From contig NZ_JAFJSY010000006.1 in assembly GCF_019857225.1 (NCBI RefSeq), positions 244,398 through 308,397 on the forward strand: DNA of 64,000 bases, read 5' to 3'. Positions 33,518-42,561 of the stretch are shown one piece after another (position 1 is the stretch's first letter; every line of letters starts with the position of its first letter). The notes below the pieces were generated by a model. The model worked only from the letters and a program-made list of their open reading frames with translations. It had not been told where the DNA came from and did not search any database. The position numbers were made by a program, and so were the translations under genes. The DNA is from Streptomyces plumbidurans. GTDB lineage: Bacteria > Actinomycetota > Actinomycetes > Streptomycetales > Streptomycetaceae.

Positions 33518-33538
33518 CTGTTCAGGAAAGTCGAACAG
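33518..33538. promoter_or_regulatory. Dyad in divergent DUF488/L,D-transpeptidase intergenic region
   Basis: CTGTTC-N9-GAACAG is a perfect 6-bp dyad about 50-70 bp from the L,D-transpeptidase start and 100 bp from the DUF488 start. The spacing suits a dimeric regulator. No matching regulator is evident. Confidence 0.4.
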
Positions 33539-33586
33539 CGCCCGAAACCTGACGAGTTCCTCACATGAGTCGGTCACAGTCGATCC

Positions 33587-34366
33587 GTGATCATGATTAG
33601 ACCCCGTTTCGCGCTGCTCGCCGCGTGCCTGCTCCTGACGGGCTGCGGCAGCGGAGCCGTGGCGTCGACGGGCCATGCGCCCGGCGCCCCGGCCGATCCG
33701 GGTACCCCCACCACCAGTGCGGCCGTCGCGTCGAGTCCGGCGGTCACGCCCTCACCCGAGATGTCCGCCCAGGGCGCCCCGCTGAACCTGCCGGGGCTGG
33801 GACCGAAGACCCGCGCCCAAGTCCCCGCCGACGCCCGCCAGGCGGTCGTCGTGACCGGGCGTGGCAAGAACTCCCCACGATCCACCGTCGTCCTGTACCG
33901 GCGCACGGCGGAGGGCTGGCACGCCGACGCCACCTGGCCCGCGCACAACGCGCTCAAGGGCTGGTCCGACCACCACATGGGCAACGACCTGCGCTCGCCC
34001 ATCGGCGTCTACGGCCTCACCGACGCCGGCGGGCTGCTCGCCGACCCCGGCACCCGGCTGCCGTACCACCACTCCCACGGGTTCGTCTCGCCCGGCACGG
34101 GGTTCGAGGGCGAGCCGCTCGCCGGCTCCTTCGACTACGTGGTGGCGATCAACTACAACCGCAAGCCGGGTACCACCCCGCTCGACTGGACCCGCCCCCT
34201 CGGGGCCAAGCGCGGCGGCGGCATATGGTTCCACGTCGACCACGGCGGCCCCACCCACGGCTGCGTCAGCATCTCCGAGCGGCACATGAAGGACCTGCTG
34301 CGTGCGCTCGACCCCGCCCTCCATCCCATCGCCGTCATGGGGGACGCCAAGTCCCTCGCACGCTGA
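33587..34366 (+). CDS. L,D-transpeptidase (YkuD-like) lipoprotein
   Basis: This 259-aa lipoprotein has a signal peptide ending in lipobox LLTGC (Cys at about residue 20), a Pro/Ser/Thr-rich linker to about 65, then a YkuD-like catalytic domain with HVDHGGPTHGCVSIS. This is the conserved His plus SHGC-like nucleophile motif. Such enzymes form 3-3 peptidoglycan cross-links or attach proteins to the wall. No good RBS is present; GTG 33587 and ATG 33593 are both possible. It is separated from the two-component genes by 18 nt, so envelope sensing by that system may include it. Confidence 0.82.
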   Translation: MIMIRPRFALLAACLLLTGCGSGAVASTGHAPGAPADPGTPTTSAAVASSPAVTPSPEMSAQGAPLNLPGLGPKTRAQVPADARQAVVVTGRGKNSPRSTVVLYRRTAEGWHADATWPAHNALKGWSDHHMGNDLRSPIGVYGLTDAGGLLADPGTRLPYHHSHGFVSPGTGFEGEPLAGSFDYVVAINYNRKPGTTPLDWTRPLGAKRGGGIWFHVDHGGPTHGCVSISERHMKDLLRALDPALHPIAVMGDAKSLAR

Positions 34367-34371
34367 CCATC

Positions 34372-34377
34372 TAGGAT
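34372..34377 (+). promoter_or_regulatory. Candidate -10 element for a leaderless OmpR-type regulator transcript
   Basis: TAGGAT at 34372-34377 matches the Streptomyces principal-sigma -10 consensus and ends 7 nt before GTG 34385, where no RBS is found. The -35 is poor. A leaderless transcript is therefore suggested, though read-through from the L,D-transpeptidase gene is equally possible. Confidence 0.35.
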
Positions 34378-34384
34378 CCGCCGC

Positions 34385-35092
34385 GTGTGCGCACATGTAC
34401 TGGTCGCCGAGGACGACGAGATGCAGGCCGAACTCATACGCCGTTCCCTGCTGGCAGAGGGCCACACGGCCACCGTGGTCCACGACGGCGCGGCCGCGCT
34501 GGACGCCGCCCGCAGGCTACGGCCCGACCTGGTCGTCCTCGACCTCATGCTGCCCGTCGTCGACGGCTTCGGGGTGTGCCGGGTGCTGCGCGGCGGCGAC
34601 CGGTCCGGGGCCGACATCCCCGTGGTGATGCTCACCGCACGCTCCGAGGAGGACGACGTCCTGCTCGGGCTGGAACTGGGCGCCGACGACTACATGACCA
34701 AGCCGTACAGCCCGCGCGAGCTGATGGCCCGCATCCGCACCGTGCTGCGGCGCAGCGGCCGGGCCGTCGACCTGCGGGAGGATCCCGTCGTACGGGCGGC
34801 AGGGCTCACCGTCGACCCGGAGCGGCACGAGGTGCGCTGCGACGGCGAACCCGTGGAGTGCACACCGGCCGAGTTCCAGATCCTGCTGGCCATGGTCGCC
34901 GAGCCGGAACGCGTCTTCTCCCGGCGGCAGTTGCTGCAGTGCACCCACGGCTTCGACCGGGCGTCCACCGAGCGCGCCATAGACGTCCACATCATGAACC
35001 TGCGCCGGAAGATCGAAGCCCACCCGCGGCACCCGGTGCGGCTGCTGACCGTGTTCGGGGTCGGCTACAAGCTCAGCGGCGGCCGTCCGTGA
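34385..35092 (+). CDS. OmpR-family response regulator
   Basis: This 235-aa protein has a receiver domain (AEDDE acidic pocket, D53 in VVLDLMLP, LTARSEEDD Thr, TKPYSPREL Lys) and an OmpR/PhoB winged-helix domain (about 135-235; ERAIDVHIMNLRRKIE, TVFGVGYKL). It overlaps the sensor kinase gene by a GTGA, so the two are a cognate pair. The start is GTG 34385. Confidence 0.93.
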   Translation: MCAHVLVAEDDEMQAELIRRSLLAEGHTATVVHDGAAALDAARRLRPDLVVLDLMLPVVDGFGVCRVLRGGDRSGADIPVVMLTARSEEDDVLLGLELGADDYMTKPYSPRELMARIRTVLRRSGRAVDLREDPVVRAAGLTVDPERHEVRCDGEPVECTPAEFQILLAMVAEPERVFSRRQLLQCTHGFDRASTERAIDVHIMNLRRKIEAHPRHPVRLLTVFGVGYKLSGGRP

Positions 35093-36915
35093 AACGCCGC
35101 ATCCCGCTGCGCAAGCGGCTGCTGGTACGGCTGCTGATCACCTCGGCACTCATCGCGGTCTGCTCGGTGGCGGCGACGGCCTGGCTGGCGGTGGAGACCA
35201 CCACCCGCGCCCTGCGCGAGGAACAGGGACAGGACCTCGCCGACGACATGAAGATCCTGGCCGAGCTCAGCGGCTACGCCGCCACCCACCCCCAGTGGAA
35301 CGGCGTCCAGCCCGTCGTACGGCACCTGGCCGCGCGGACCGGCCGGCGCATCGCGCTGACCACCACCGACCGCACCCTGATCGCGGATTCCGCCCGCAAG
35401 GGCACCGCCCTGCCGCTCGGCGCGGCCGCGACCGTCGACCCCCTGCACAGCGACACCTACAGCGAGACCGGCGCACAGCTCAGCGGGATCGACCCCCGAG
35501 CGGTGGGCCCGTACAAACTCACCGCACACGAACGCCGCACGCTGCAGACCATCGCCGAGAAACAGCGGTCCTGCTACGCCCGCTTCAGCATCGACACCCG
35601 GATCGAGATGACGCCGAGCGGCCGCCCCGCCATCCTCGACCCGGACGGCACCGCCGCGTCCGACTACATGCCCGAGGAGTGCGGATACGGACAGCTCGGC
35701 GTGCCCACCCGCACCGAGAGCAAGGCTTTGCGGGCGCTGACCGAGGGTGCCCGCGGCTGCCTCAAGAACCACGGCCTCGGCTCCGACGAGCCGCTCTACC
35801 TCATGCTCAACCCCAACGCGGCGGCTCCGTCGAGCAGATACGTCATCGCCAAGTACGCCAAGATGGGCGACTCCTCGGCGATGAAAACCGTACGCAGCTG
35901 CACGGACGACGCGCTGCGTGCCCAACTCGACCCCTACGTCGCGCCCGTGGCCGAGCTCTACCTCGGGGACGACGAGACCACGCCGCCCCGCTTCGACATG
36001 TCCCCGGCCAACAAGGCCAAGATCGTCGGCGCCGCCGGGCTGGTGCTCGCCATCACCGTCGTCGTCACGGCCGTCGTCGCCACCCGCCTCGTACGGCCCC
36101 TGCGCGCGCTGACCGAAGCGGCCCAGCAGCCGCCGGACATGCATGTGCGGGTGCCGGTGACCACGCGGGACGAGACCGGCATCCTGGCCGAGGCGTTCAA
36201 CGACCTCACCGAGCGCCGCGAACGCCTGGAGTCCCAGCGCAGGGCCATGGTCAGCGACATCGCGCACGAACTGCGCAGCCCGCTGACCAACATCCGCGGC
36301 TGGCTGGAGGTCACCCGGGACGGCGTCGTCGACCCGGATCCCGCGCTGCTGGCCTCCCTGCACGAGGAGGCGCTGGTGCTCCAGCGCGTCATCGACGACC
36401 TCCAGGATCTCGCCGCCGCCGACGCCGGCACCCTGCGGCTGCACCGCGAACCGGTGCGCGCCGACGAGCTGCTGGACCAGGTCGCCGCCGCCCACCGCGT
36501 CGCCGCCGACGCGGCCGGGGTCACCGTACGCACCGAGGGCGACGGCGCGGCCTGGCTCGACGCCGACCCGGTGCGCATGCGGCAGGCGCTCGGCAACCTG
36601 GTCTCCAACGCCCTGCGGCACACACCCGCCGAAGGCACCGTCACCCTGGCGGTACGCCGCGACGGCGACGAGGTCGTCTTCACCGTGGCGGACACCGGCA
36701 GCGGTATCGCGCCGGAGGATCTGCCGCATGTCTTCGAACGGTTCTGGCGGGCCGAGAAGTCGCGCAGCCGGCGAACCGGCGGCAGCGGTCTCGGCCTGCC
36801 GATCGTCCGTCATCTGACCGCAGCGCACGGCGGAACGGTCGTCGCAACCTGCGAACCCGGCTCGGGCGCCGTGTTCACCCTGCGCATACCGAGCGCCCCG
36901 GCACCCGAGGGCTGA
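35089..36915 (+). CDS. Membrane sensor histidine kinase
   Basis: This 608-aa kinase has TM1 at about residues 10-32, an unusually long extracytoplasmic sensor region (about 33-305), TM2 at about 306-330, HAMP, then DHp (DIAHELRSPLTNIRG) and HATPase (NLVSNALRHTP, DTGSGI, GSGLGLPIV). The sensor region contains four Cys (CYARF, EECGYG, RGCLKNH, RSCTDDA), which could form two disulfides outside the cell. GTG 35089 overlaps the regulator stop. The signal is unknown; an envelope role is suggested by the neighbouring L,D-transpeptidase. Confidence 0.92.
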   Translation: MKRRIPLRKRLLVRLLITSALIAVCSVAATAWLAVETTTRALREEQGQDLADDMKILAELSGYAATHPQWNGVQPVVRHLAARTGRRIALTTTDRTLIADSARKGTALPLGAAATVDPLHSDTYSETGAQLSGIDPRAVGPYKLTAHERRTLQTIAEKQRSCYARFSIDTRIEMTPSGRPAILDPDGTAASDYMPEECGYGQLGVPTRTESKALRALTEGARGCLKNHGLGSDEPLYLMLNPNAAAPSSRYVIAKYAKMGDSSAMKTVRSCTDDALRAQLDPYVAPVAELYLGDDETTPPRFDMSPANKAKIVGAAGLVLAITVVVTAVVATRLVRPLRALTEAAQQPPDMHVRVPVTTRDETGILAEAFNDLTERRERLESQRRAMVSDIAHELRSPLTNIRGWLEVTRDGVVDPDPALLASLHEEALVLQRVIDDLQDLAAADAGTLRLHREPVRADELLDQVAAAHRVAADAAGVTVRTEGDGAAWLDADPVRMRQALGNLVSNALRHTPAEGTVTLAVRRDGDEVVFTVADTGSGIAPEDLPHVFERFWRAEKSRSRRTGGSGLGLPIVRHLTAAHGGTVVATCEPGSGAVFTLRIPSAPAPEG

Positions 36916-36985
36916 GTTCGTTCAGCCCCGAGTCCGTGGTGTCAGTGGCGTGCGTCGGCGGTGTCGGTCGTACGCATCGCCGTCG

Positions 36986-37234
36986 TCAGGTGCGTGCGTC
37001 GGCGCGTTGCCGCTGCCGCAGCGCCCGCCGTTCGGTCTCGCTCGTGCCGCCCCAGACACCCATGCACTCCGTGGTGTCCAGCGCCCAGCGCAGACACCGC
37101 TCCCGGACGGGGCAGCGCCGGCACACCGCCTTGGCCTGCTCGGTCTGCATCAGCGCCGGGCCCGACGTGCCGATGGGGAAGAACAGGTCGGGGTCCTCGC
37201 TGCGGCACGCGGCCCGGTCTCGCCAGTCGTCCAT
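36986..37234 (-). CDS. WhiB-like [4Fe-4S] transcription factor
   Basis: This 82-aa protein has the WhiB architecture: cluster ligands C10, C38, C41 and C47 (AAC...AVCRRCPVRERC), the GVWGG turn and a basic tail (RRALRQRQR). It resembles the short WblE/WhiB1 type. These proteins bind sigma factor region 4 and sense NO or O2 through the cluster. ATG 37234 has AGGTGA upstream. It lies alone between a convergent sensor kinase gene and the saccharopine dehydrogenase-like gene. Confidence 0.93.
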   Translation of the reverse strand: MDDWRDRAACRSEDPDLFFPIGTSGPALMQTEQAKAVCRRCPVRERCLRWALDTTECMGVWGGTSETERRALRQRQRADART

Positions 37235-37353
37235 CAATGTCACCTGCGATCGAAGTCGTACGTGCCCTCGCCGATGGCTTACTCGATTGCGGGTCACCTG
37301 TCGATGCGTGTGTGAAACAACGGAGTCCTGGAGAACGCCACGGGCCCTTCCGG

Positions 37354-38568
37354 TCACTGCTCCCGCATACCCCACGGGGAGCCGTACGCGGTGAGCAGTT
37401 CGAGGAAGGGACGCGCCGGGAACGCCTCGGGACCGAGCACGCCGGAACCGGACCAGGCGCCGGTGGCGACCAGTTCGAGGGCGACGACCGGGTTGACGGC
37501 CGTCTGCCACACCACCGCCTGGCTGCCGTACTCCGCCATGGACCACTGGTTGTCCACCACGTGGTAGAGGTACACCTCGCGCGGCGCACCGTCCTTGGTG
37601 CCCCGCACCCAGGTGCCCGCACAGGTCTTGCCGTGCATGCGCTCGCCCAGCGTCGCCGGATCGGGCAGACACGCGGCGACGACGTCCCGGGGCGAGACCG
37701 CCACGGCGCCCGCCGCGCTCGGCACGGTCACCGGGTCGGTGCGGTCGAGCCCTACCAGATGCAGCGTCCGCAGCGTCTCGATGAACTCCTGTCCCAGGCC
37801 GTACTTGAAGGTGACCCGGCGCGCCTTCACCCAGCGCGGCACGAGCAGCACCTCCTCGTGCTCGACGTTCACGCACTCCACTGGGCCGATGCCCTCCGGG
37901 AAGTCGAACACCTCCGGCTCGCTGAACGGCTCCGTGGTGAACCAGCCGCGGTCGGACTCGTAGACGACCGGAGGGTTCAGGCACTCCTCGATCGTGGTCC
38001 AGATGCTGAAGGACGGGGCGAAGTCGTAGCCGTCCACGGTGAGGTTCGCGCCGTCGCGGACGCCGATCTCCTCGATCTCGTCGAAGAGTTCGTCGGCGGC
38101 GAACCGCGCGAAGACGTCCGAGAGACCGGGCTCCACACCCATGCCCACCAGAGCCAGCGCGCCCGCCTTCTCCCACTCCTCGGCCTGCGCGAACTGGTCG
38201 TCGCCCAGCTTGACCCCGCACTTCTCGTACGGCTGCTCGCCGTGCGGGTGCGACAGGGACATCGCCATGTCGAGATAGGTCGCACCGGCGCTGCGTGCCG
38301 CGCGGAACAGGGGCATCACGAAGCGCGGGTCGGTGGCGTTGAGGAGCACGTCGCACCCGTGCCGACGCAGCAGCTCCGCCACCGCGGCCTCGTCACCCGC
38401 ATCGACACGCTCGGCACTGAAGCGGGGGTCGTCGAGGGCGGCTACGGCCGCCTCGGCGCGCGCCGGGTCGTAGTCGGCGACCACCATCGCCGCGAAGAAC
38501 GGCCGCCGGGCGGCGATCCGGGTGATGGCGGTGCCGACACCGCCGGCGCCCACGAGCAGTACACGCAT
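37354..38568 (-). CDS. Saccharopine dehydrogenase family protein
   Basis: This 404-aa oxidoreductase has an N-terminal NAD(P)-binding Rossmann motif (VLLVGAGGVGTAITRIAARR) and the Sacchrp_dh_C-like rest, including VGMGVEPGLSDVFA. Close relatives include carboxynorspermidine/carboxyspermidine dehydrogenases of polyamine synthesis as well as lysine-pathway enzymes; which reaction applies cannot be read by eye. GGGAGA precedes ATG 38568. It is divergent from a TetR gene across a region with three 12-bp direct repeats, so that regulator probably controls it. Confidence 0.82.
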   Translation of the reverse strand: MRVLLVGAGGVGTAITRIAARRPFFAAMVVADYDPARAEAAVAALDDPRFSAERVDAGDEAAVAELLRRHGCDVLLNATDPRFVMPLFRAARSAGATYLDMAMSLSHPHGEQPYEKCGVKLGDDQFAQAEEWEKAGALALVGMGVEPGLSDVFARFAADELFDEIEEIGVRDGANLTVDGYDFAPSFSIWTTIEECLNPPVVYESDRGWFTTEPFSEPEVFDFPEGIGPVECVNVEHEEVLLVPRWVKARRVTFKYGLGQEFIETLRTLHLVGLDRTDPVTVPSAAGAVAVSPRDVVAACLPDPATLGERMHGKTCAGTWVRGTKDGAPREVYLYHVVDNQWSMAEYGSQAVVWQTAVNPVVALELVATGAWSGSGVLGPEAFPARPFLELLTAYGSPWGMREQ

Positions 38569-38590
38569 GACAGATCTCCCTGTCCTGAGG

Positions 38591-38633
38591 ATCGACGTCC
38601 TGAAAAATCTACGTTCTGTGGATCGACGTTCTG
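38591..38633. promoter_or_regulatory. Three 12-bp direct repeats between divergent dehydrogenase and TetR genes
   Basis: ATCGACGTCCTG (38591-38602), ATCTACGTTCTG (38607-38618) and ATCGACGTTCTG (38622-38633) are spaced 16 and 15 bp apart. Another GATCGAT follows at 38636. They lie 23-65 bp upstream of the dehydrogenase start codon, on top of its promoter, and are a candidate operator for the TetR protein, although TetR sites are normally inverted repeats. Confidence 0.55.
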
Positions 38634-38735
38634 TTGATCGATGACGAGGGGCCCCGCTGGAGATACAACGCGGCAGGTCGATTAAGGTCAATGGCGTTGG
38701 CATAAGGCGAGAGCCGGGGGACGGGAGGCGGTGTC

Positions 38736-39440
38736 GTGCCCAAGCCGGTGGTGCCCGAGGAGAAGCGGCGCAGGCGCCGGCCCACCAAGAGCGGCACGGT
38801 GCTGTCCGAGGCGCTGATCGTGGAGACCGCGCTGCGCATGCTGCGCGAACACGGCAGCGCGGGCCTGACCGCACGCCGTCTCGGCCTCGCCCTGGACGCC
38901 GATCCGAGCACCCTCTACCGCTACTTCCGCGGCATGGACGACCTCACCCTCGCCATCGGCGACGCGCTCATCGGCCAGGCCCTCGACGGCTGGGCCCCGA
39001 CGGGGGACTGGCGGGCAGACCTGCGCGCCGTCGGCCTGCGCATCCACGCCGCCTACCTCGCCCACCCGCAGGCGGCCGTACTCACCACGAGCCGGGTCAG
39101 CGGCCGCGCCAACGAACTGGCCGCCGACGAGGCCGTCCTGGAGGTGCTGCGCTCCGCCGGGTTCCCGACGGCGGACACGGTCCGCATCTACCACGCCTTC
39201 ATCGACCAGACCCTGGCCTTCGCCGCCCTGGACGCCGCCCCCCTGACCCTGCCGAGCGCGGCACTACGCGCCGACGAGGCCATCTGGCGCTCCACCTACG
39301 CCCGCCTACCCCCCACCACCCACCCCCGCATCGCCGAAGCAGCCCCCCTCCTGGCAGCCCACATGGTCCGCAGCGCCTACCCCACAGCCCTGGACATGCT
39401 CCTGGACAGCGCAGCAGCACAACTGGATGCGCTGCGGTGA
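38736..39440 (+). CDS. TetR family transcriptional regulator
   Basis: This 234-aa protein has a basic N-tail (KRRRRRPTKSG) and a TetR HTH (about 25-75; GLTARRLGLALDADPSTLYRYF). The C-terminal domain is helical and similar to TetR_C of actinomycete regulators. GTG 38736 is placed 7 nt after GGGAGG. It is divergently arranged with the saccharopine dehydrogenase-like gene. Confidence 0.88.
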   Translation: MPKPVVPEEKRRRRRPTKSGTVLSEALIVETALRMLREHGSAGLTARRLGLALDADPSTLYRYFRGMDDLTLAIGDALIGQALDGWAPTGDWRADLRAVGLRIHAAYLAHPQAAVLTTSRVSGRANELAADEAVLEVLRSAGFPTADTVRIYHAFIDQTLAFAALDAAPLTLPSAALRADEAIWRSTYARLPPTTHPRIAEAAPLLAAHMVRSAYPTALDMLLDSAAAQLDALR

Positions 39441-39532
39441 CCTGCGGGTTCTGGGGATTATGCCGATCGTCGGTGGGCTCGCCCGCGCCGGACGCTGTCT
39501 TCGCCGGGCCGGGCGGCCCGCAGCCGCAAAAC

Positions 39533-40444
39533 TCACCCTCCCCGCAACGCTCCCTCCGCCGCACTGATCACAACCTCCGCCACCACAGCCAGTGCCGGGG
39601 AGTCGAGTTTCCACTGTTGCCAGTACAGGGGAACGTCCACAGCGTGCTCGGGGGCGAAGCGGATCAGGTGGCCGGTGCGCAGGAGGGGTTCGGCCTGTAC
39701 TTCGGGGACCAGGCCCCAGCCCAGGCCGGCGGCCACGGACTGGACGAAGCCTTCCGAGGTGGGCACGTAGTGTCGCTCCGGGCTTGCGCCGGTGCGGTCG
39801 TGGCGCAGGCGGCGGACGAAGCTGTCCTGCAGGTCGTCGCTGCGGTCGAAGCCGACCGTGGGGGCGGTGGCGAGGACTTCGCGCAACGGTCCGTCGAGGT
39901 GCTCGCGGGCGAAGTCGGGGTTGGCGACAGGGACGTAGCGCATCCTGCCCAGGGCGCGTACGGAACAGCCCGTCACGGGCTCGGGCGACGACGTGACGGC
40001 GGCCATCACCACGCCCTCGCGCAGCAGTGATGCCGTGCGGGTCTCGTCCTCCCGGCGCAGTTCGAAGCAGAGCCGTGGCTCATGGCGTACCTGGGTGAGC
40101 GCCGGGAGGAACCAGGTGGCCAGCGAGTCCGCGTTCACCGCGATCGAGACCCGGGTCGCCTCCCCGGCGCCGCTCATGCCGAGCTCGGTGCGCGCGTCGC
40201 GCTCCAGGCGCGCGAGTTGCCGGGCGAAGCGCACGACGATCTGGCCCGACTCGGTCGGCCTGACCGGCTTGGTGCGCAGCAGCAGCACCCGCCCGGTGCG
40301 CTGCTCCAGCGCCTTCACCCGCTGGCTGACCGCCGACGGCGTCACATGCAGCGCCGCGGCCGCCGCGTCGAACGTCCCCTCGTCCACCACCGCGAGGAGT
40401 GTGCGCACCTGGTCGAGGGGAAGCTCCGTCAACTCTGTCTTCAC
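39533..40444 (-). CDS. LysR family regulator, ArgP/LysG-like
   Basis: This 303-aa LysR protein has an N-terminal HTH (about 8-65; TFDAAAAALHVTPSAVSQRVKALEQRTG) and an effector-binding domain. It resembles ArgP/LysG, the activators of LysE/ArgO basic amino acid exporters, and is divergent from exactly such an exporter gene. The start is GTG 40444. Lysine, arginine or histidine is the expected co-effector. A dyad between the two genes is a likely binding site. Confidence 0.9.
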   Translation of the reverse strand: MKTELTELPLDQVRTLLAVVDEGTFDAAAAALHVTPSAVSQRVKALEQRTGRVLLLRTKPVRPTESGQIVVRFARQLARLERDARTELGMSGAGEATRVSIAVNADSLATWFLPALTQVRHEPRLCFELRREDETRTASLLREGVVMAAVTSSPEPVTGCSVRALGRMRYVPVANPDFAREHLDGPLREVLATAPTVGFDRSDDLQDSFVRRLRHDRTGASPERHYVPTSEGFVQSVAAGLGWGLVPEVQAEPLLRTGHLIRFAPEHAVDVPLYWQQWKLDSPALAVVAEVVISAAEGALRGG

Positions 40445-40448
40445 GAGA

Positions 40449-40474
40449 GCTAAGGATACGTAAGAATCTTTAGC
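40449..40474. promoter_or_regulatory. LysR-type binding dyad between lysG-like and lysE-like genes
   Basis: GCTAAGGAT (40449-40457) and ATCTTTAGC (40466-40474) form a dyad matching at 8 of 9 positions with an 8-nt spacer. It lies just upstream of the regulator start and about 40-60 bp from the exporter start, the typical LysR position. TAGCGT at 40498-40503 ends 7 nt before the exporter ATG and may be the -10 of a leaderless transcript. Confidence 0.65.
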
Positions 40475-40510
40475 TGTACGTCAGGACTCCGCGTCCTTAG
40501 CGTCAATGGC

Positions 40511-41128
40511 ATGACGAACGCCCTGACCACCGCCGCCGCCGGATTCGGCACCGGCCTCTCGCTCATCGTCGCCATCGGAGCCCAGAACGCCTTCGTGCTG
40601 CGCCAGGGCATCCGCCGCGACGCCGTCCTCGCGGTGGTCGGCATCTGCGCCCTGTCCGACGCGGTGCTGATAGCGCTCGGGGTCGGCGGGGTCGGCGCGG
40701 TGGTGGTCGCCTGGCCCGGGGCGCTGACCGTGGTCGGCTGGGTCGGCGGCGCCTTCCTGCTCTGCTACGGCGTTCTCGCGGCCCGCCGAGTGCTGCGACC
40801 CGGCGGCGACGGCCTGCGCACCGAGGGCGACACGACGGGCTCGCGCAGACGGGCCGTGCTCACCTGTCTGGCGCTGACCTGGCTCAACCCCCACGTCTAC
40901 CTCGACACCGTCTTCCTGCTCGGCTCGATCGCCGCCGACCGCGGCGCGCTGCGCTGGACGTTCGGCCTCGGCGCGGCCCTCGCCAGCCTGTGCTGGTTCG
41001 TGGCGCTCGGCTTCGGCGGCCGCGCGCTCGGCCGCCTCCTGGCCCGGCCGTCCGCCTGGCGCGTGCTGGACGCTCTGGTGGCCGCGACGATGATCACGCT
41101 CGGCACTCTGCTGGTCGTCAGGGCGTGA
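40511..41128 (+). CDS. LysE/ArgO family amino acid exporter
   Basis: This 205-aa membrane protein has about six hydrophobic segments, the N-terminal GLSLIVAIGAQNAFVLRQG signature of LysE/ArgO and WLNPHVYLDTVFLLGS in the middle. It should export basic amino acids such as lysine or arginine. ATG 40511 is used since an ATG at 40506 hits a stop at once; no RBS is visible, which fits a leaderless transcript from the LysR-controlled promoter. Confidence 0.92.
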   Translation: MTNALTTAAAGFGTGLSLIVAIGAQNAFVLRQGIRRDAVLAVVGICALSDAVLIALGVGGVGAVVVAWPGALTVVGWVGGAFLLCYGVLAARRVLRPGGDGLRTEGDTTGSRRRAVLTCLALTWLNPHVYLDTVFLLGSIAADRGALRWTFGLGAALASLCWFVALGFGGRALGRLLARPSAWRVLDALVAATMITLGTLLVVRA

Positions 41129-41250
41129 TCGCGGGGACGTGCCGGCCGGGGCCGGGCGTCCAGCATCCGGTCACGCGTGTCCCGAACTGCCGGGCGGTGC
41201 TGCGATAGTGGAGCTTGAACCGATAGATGTAGCAAGCAACCAGGACGGTC

Positions 41251-42546
41251 GTGGACACCAGCGAGAGCAGTACGGAACCCAGGACACCGGACCCCGTCGA
41301 GGTCGAGGCGCCCCGGCGTGGCTGGCGCCGCTGGGCGATGGACACCCGCCCGCTGAGCATCCCCGCCTACCGCCGGCTGTGGTCCTCGACCATTGTCACC
41401 GCCGTCGGCAGCCAGCTCACCGCGGTCGCCGTGCCCAAGCAGATCTACGACATCACCGGCTCCTCGGCGTGGGTCGGTGCCGCGAGCCTGGCCGGTCTGG
41501 TCCCGCTGATCGTCTTCGCGCTGTGGGGCGGCGCTATCGCCGACAGCATGGACCGCCGCAAGCTGCTGCTGATCACCAACACCGGGATCGCCCTGACCTC
41601 GCTGCTGTTCTGGCTGCAGGCGTTCACCGGCCTGGAGTCGGTGGCCGCGCTGATGCTTCTGCTCGCGATGCAGCAGGCGTTCTGGGGCCTCAACGCCCCG
41701 GCCCGTACCGCCTCGATCGCCCGCCTGGTGCCCGAGGCCCAGCTGCCCGCCGCCAACGCCCTGGGCTCGACCGTCATGCAGACCGGCCAGGTCGTCGGAC
41801 CGCTGCTGGCCGGCGTGCTGATACCCGTCATCGGCCTGCCCGAGCTGTATCTGATCGACGCCCTCGCGCTGTGCGTGACGGTGTGGGCCGTCTACAAGCT
41901 GCCCGCGCTGCCGCCACTGGCCGGTACCGCGGCGCGGGCCGGGGTCCGCGCCATCGTCGAGGGCTTCCGCTACATCTCCATGCACAAGGTGCTGCTGCTG
42001 TCCTTCCTCGCCGACATCGTTGCGATGGTCTTCGGCATGCCCCGCGCCCTGTTCCCGCAGCTCGCCTCCGAGACCTACCGCCCCTGGGGCGAAGGGCTCG
42101 CGCTCGGCCTGCTGTTCGCGGCGATCCCCATCGGCGCCGTGCTGGGCGGCCTGTTCTCCGGCACCTTCTCCCGGGCCCGCCGGCACGGCTGGATGGTGAT
42201 CGGCGCGGTCGTCGCCTGGGGCGTCGCGATCACTGGCTTCGGGCTCAGCGGCAACCTGTGGATCGCGACCGCCTTCCTGGCCCTGGCCGGTGTCGCCGAC
42301 ATGGTCTCGATGGTCTTCCGCGGGGCGATCCTGCTGTCCGCGGCCACCGACGAGATGCGCGGCCGCATGCAGGGCGTGTTCACGGTCGTCGTCGCGGGCG
42401 GGCCGCGCCTGGCCGACGTGCTGCACGGCACCGCGGGCTCGGTGTTCGGACCGCGCACGGCGGTCGCCGGCGGCGGCGTCCTCGTGGTCGTCGTGATGCT
42501 GGCGCTGGCCGCGGCGGTCCCGGCACTGCGGCGCTACCGCATCTGA
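41251..42546 (+). CDS. MFS transporter (EntS-like, MFS_3)
   Basis: This 431-aa major facilitator has about 12 hydrophobic segments, a cytoplasmic 40-residue N-tail, the loop 2-3 motif GGAIADSMDRRKLL and RAPARTASIA-type segment in the centre (NAPARTASIARLVPEAQL). It is closest in pattern to EntS-like siderophore exporters, but the cargo is unknown. GTG 41251 is preceded by AGGA. The 19-bp tandem array begins 16 bp after its stop. Confidence 0.88.
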   Translation: MDTSESSTEPRTPDPVEVEAPRRGWRRWAMDTRPLSIPAYRRLWSSTIVTAVGSQLTAVAVPKQIYDITGSSAWVGAASLAGLVPLIVFALWGGAIADSMDRRKLLLITNTGIALTSLLFWLQAFTGLESVAALMLLLAMQQAFWGLNAPARTASIARLVPEAQLPAANALGSTVMQTGQVVGPLLAGVLIPVIGLPELYLIDALALCVTVWAVYKLPALPPLAGTAARAGVRAIVEGFRYISMHKVLLLSFLADIVAMVFGMPRALFPQLASETYRPWGEGLALGLLFAAIPIGAVLGGLFSGTFSRARRHGWMVIGAVVAWGVAITGFGLSGNLWIATAFLALAGVADMVSMVFRGAILLSAATDEMRGRMQGVFTVVVAGGPRLADVLHGTAGSVFGPRTAVAGGGVLVVVVMLALAAAVPALRRYRI

Positions 42547-42561
42547 CTGCCGGCGGTCCGA

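Noticed and set aside
39505..39520. CGGGCC-GGGC-GGCCCG hairpin as terminator between convergent TetR and LysR genes
   Set aside because: The 6-bp stem is common by chance at this GC content and has no T-run, so I did not list it as a feature.
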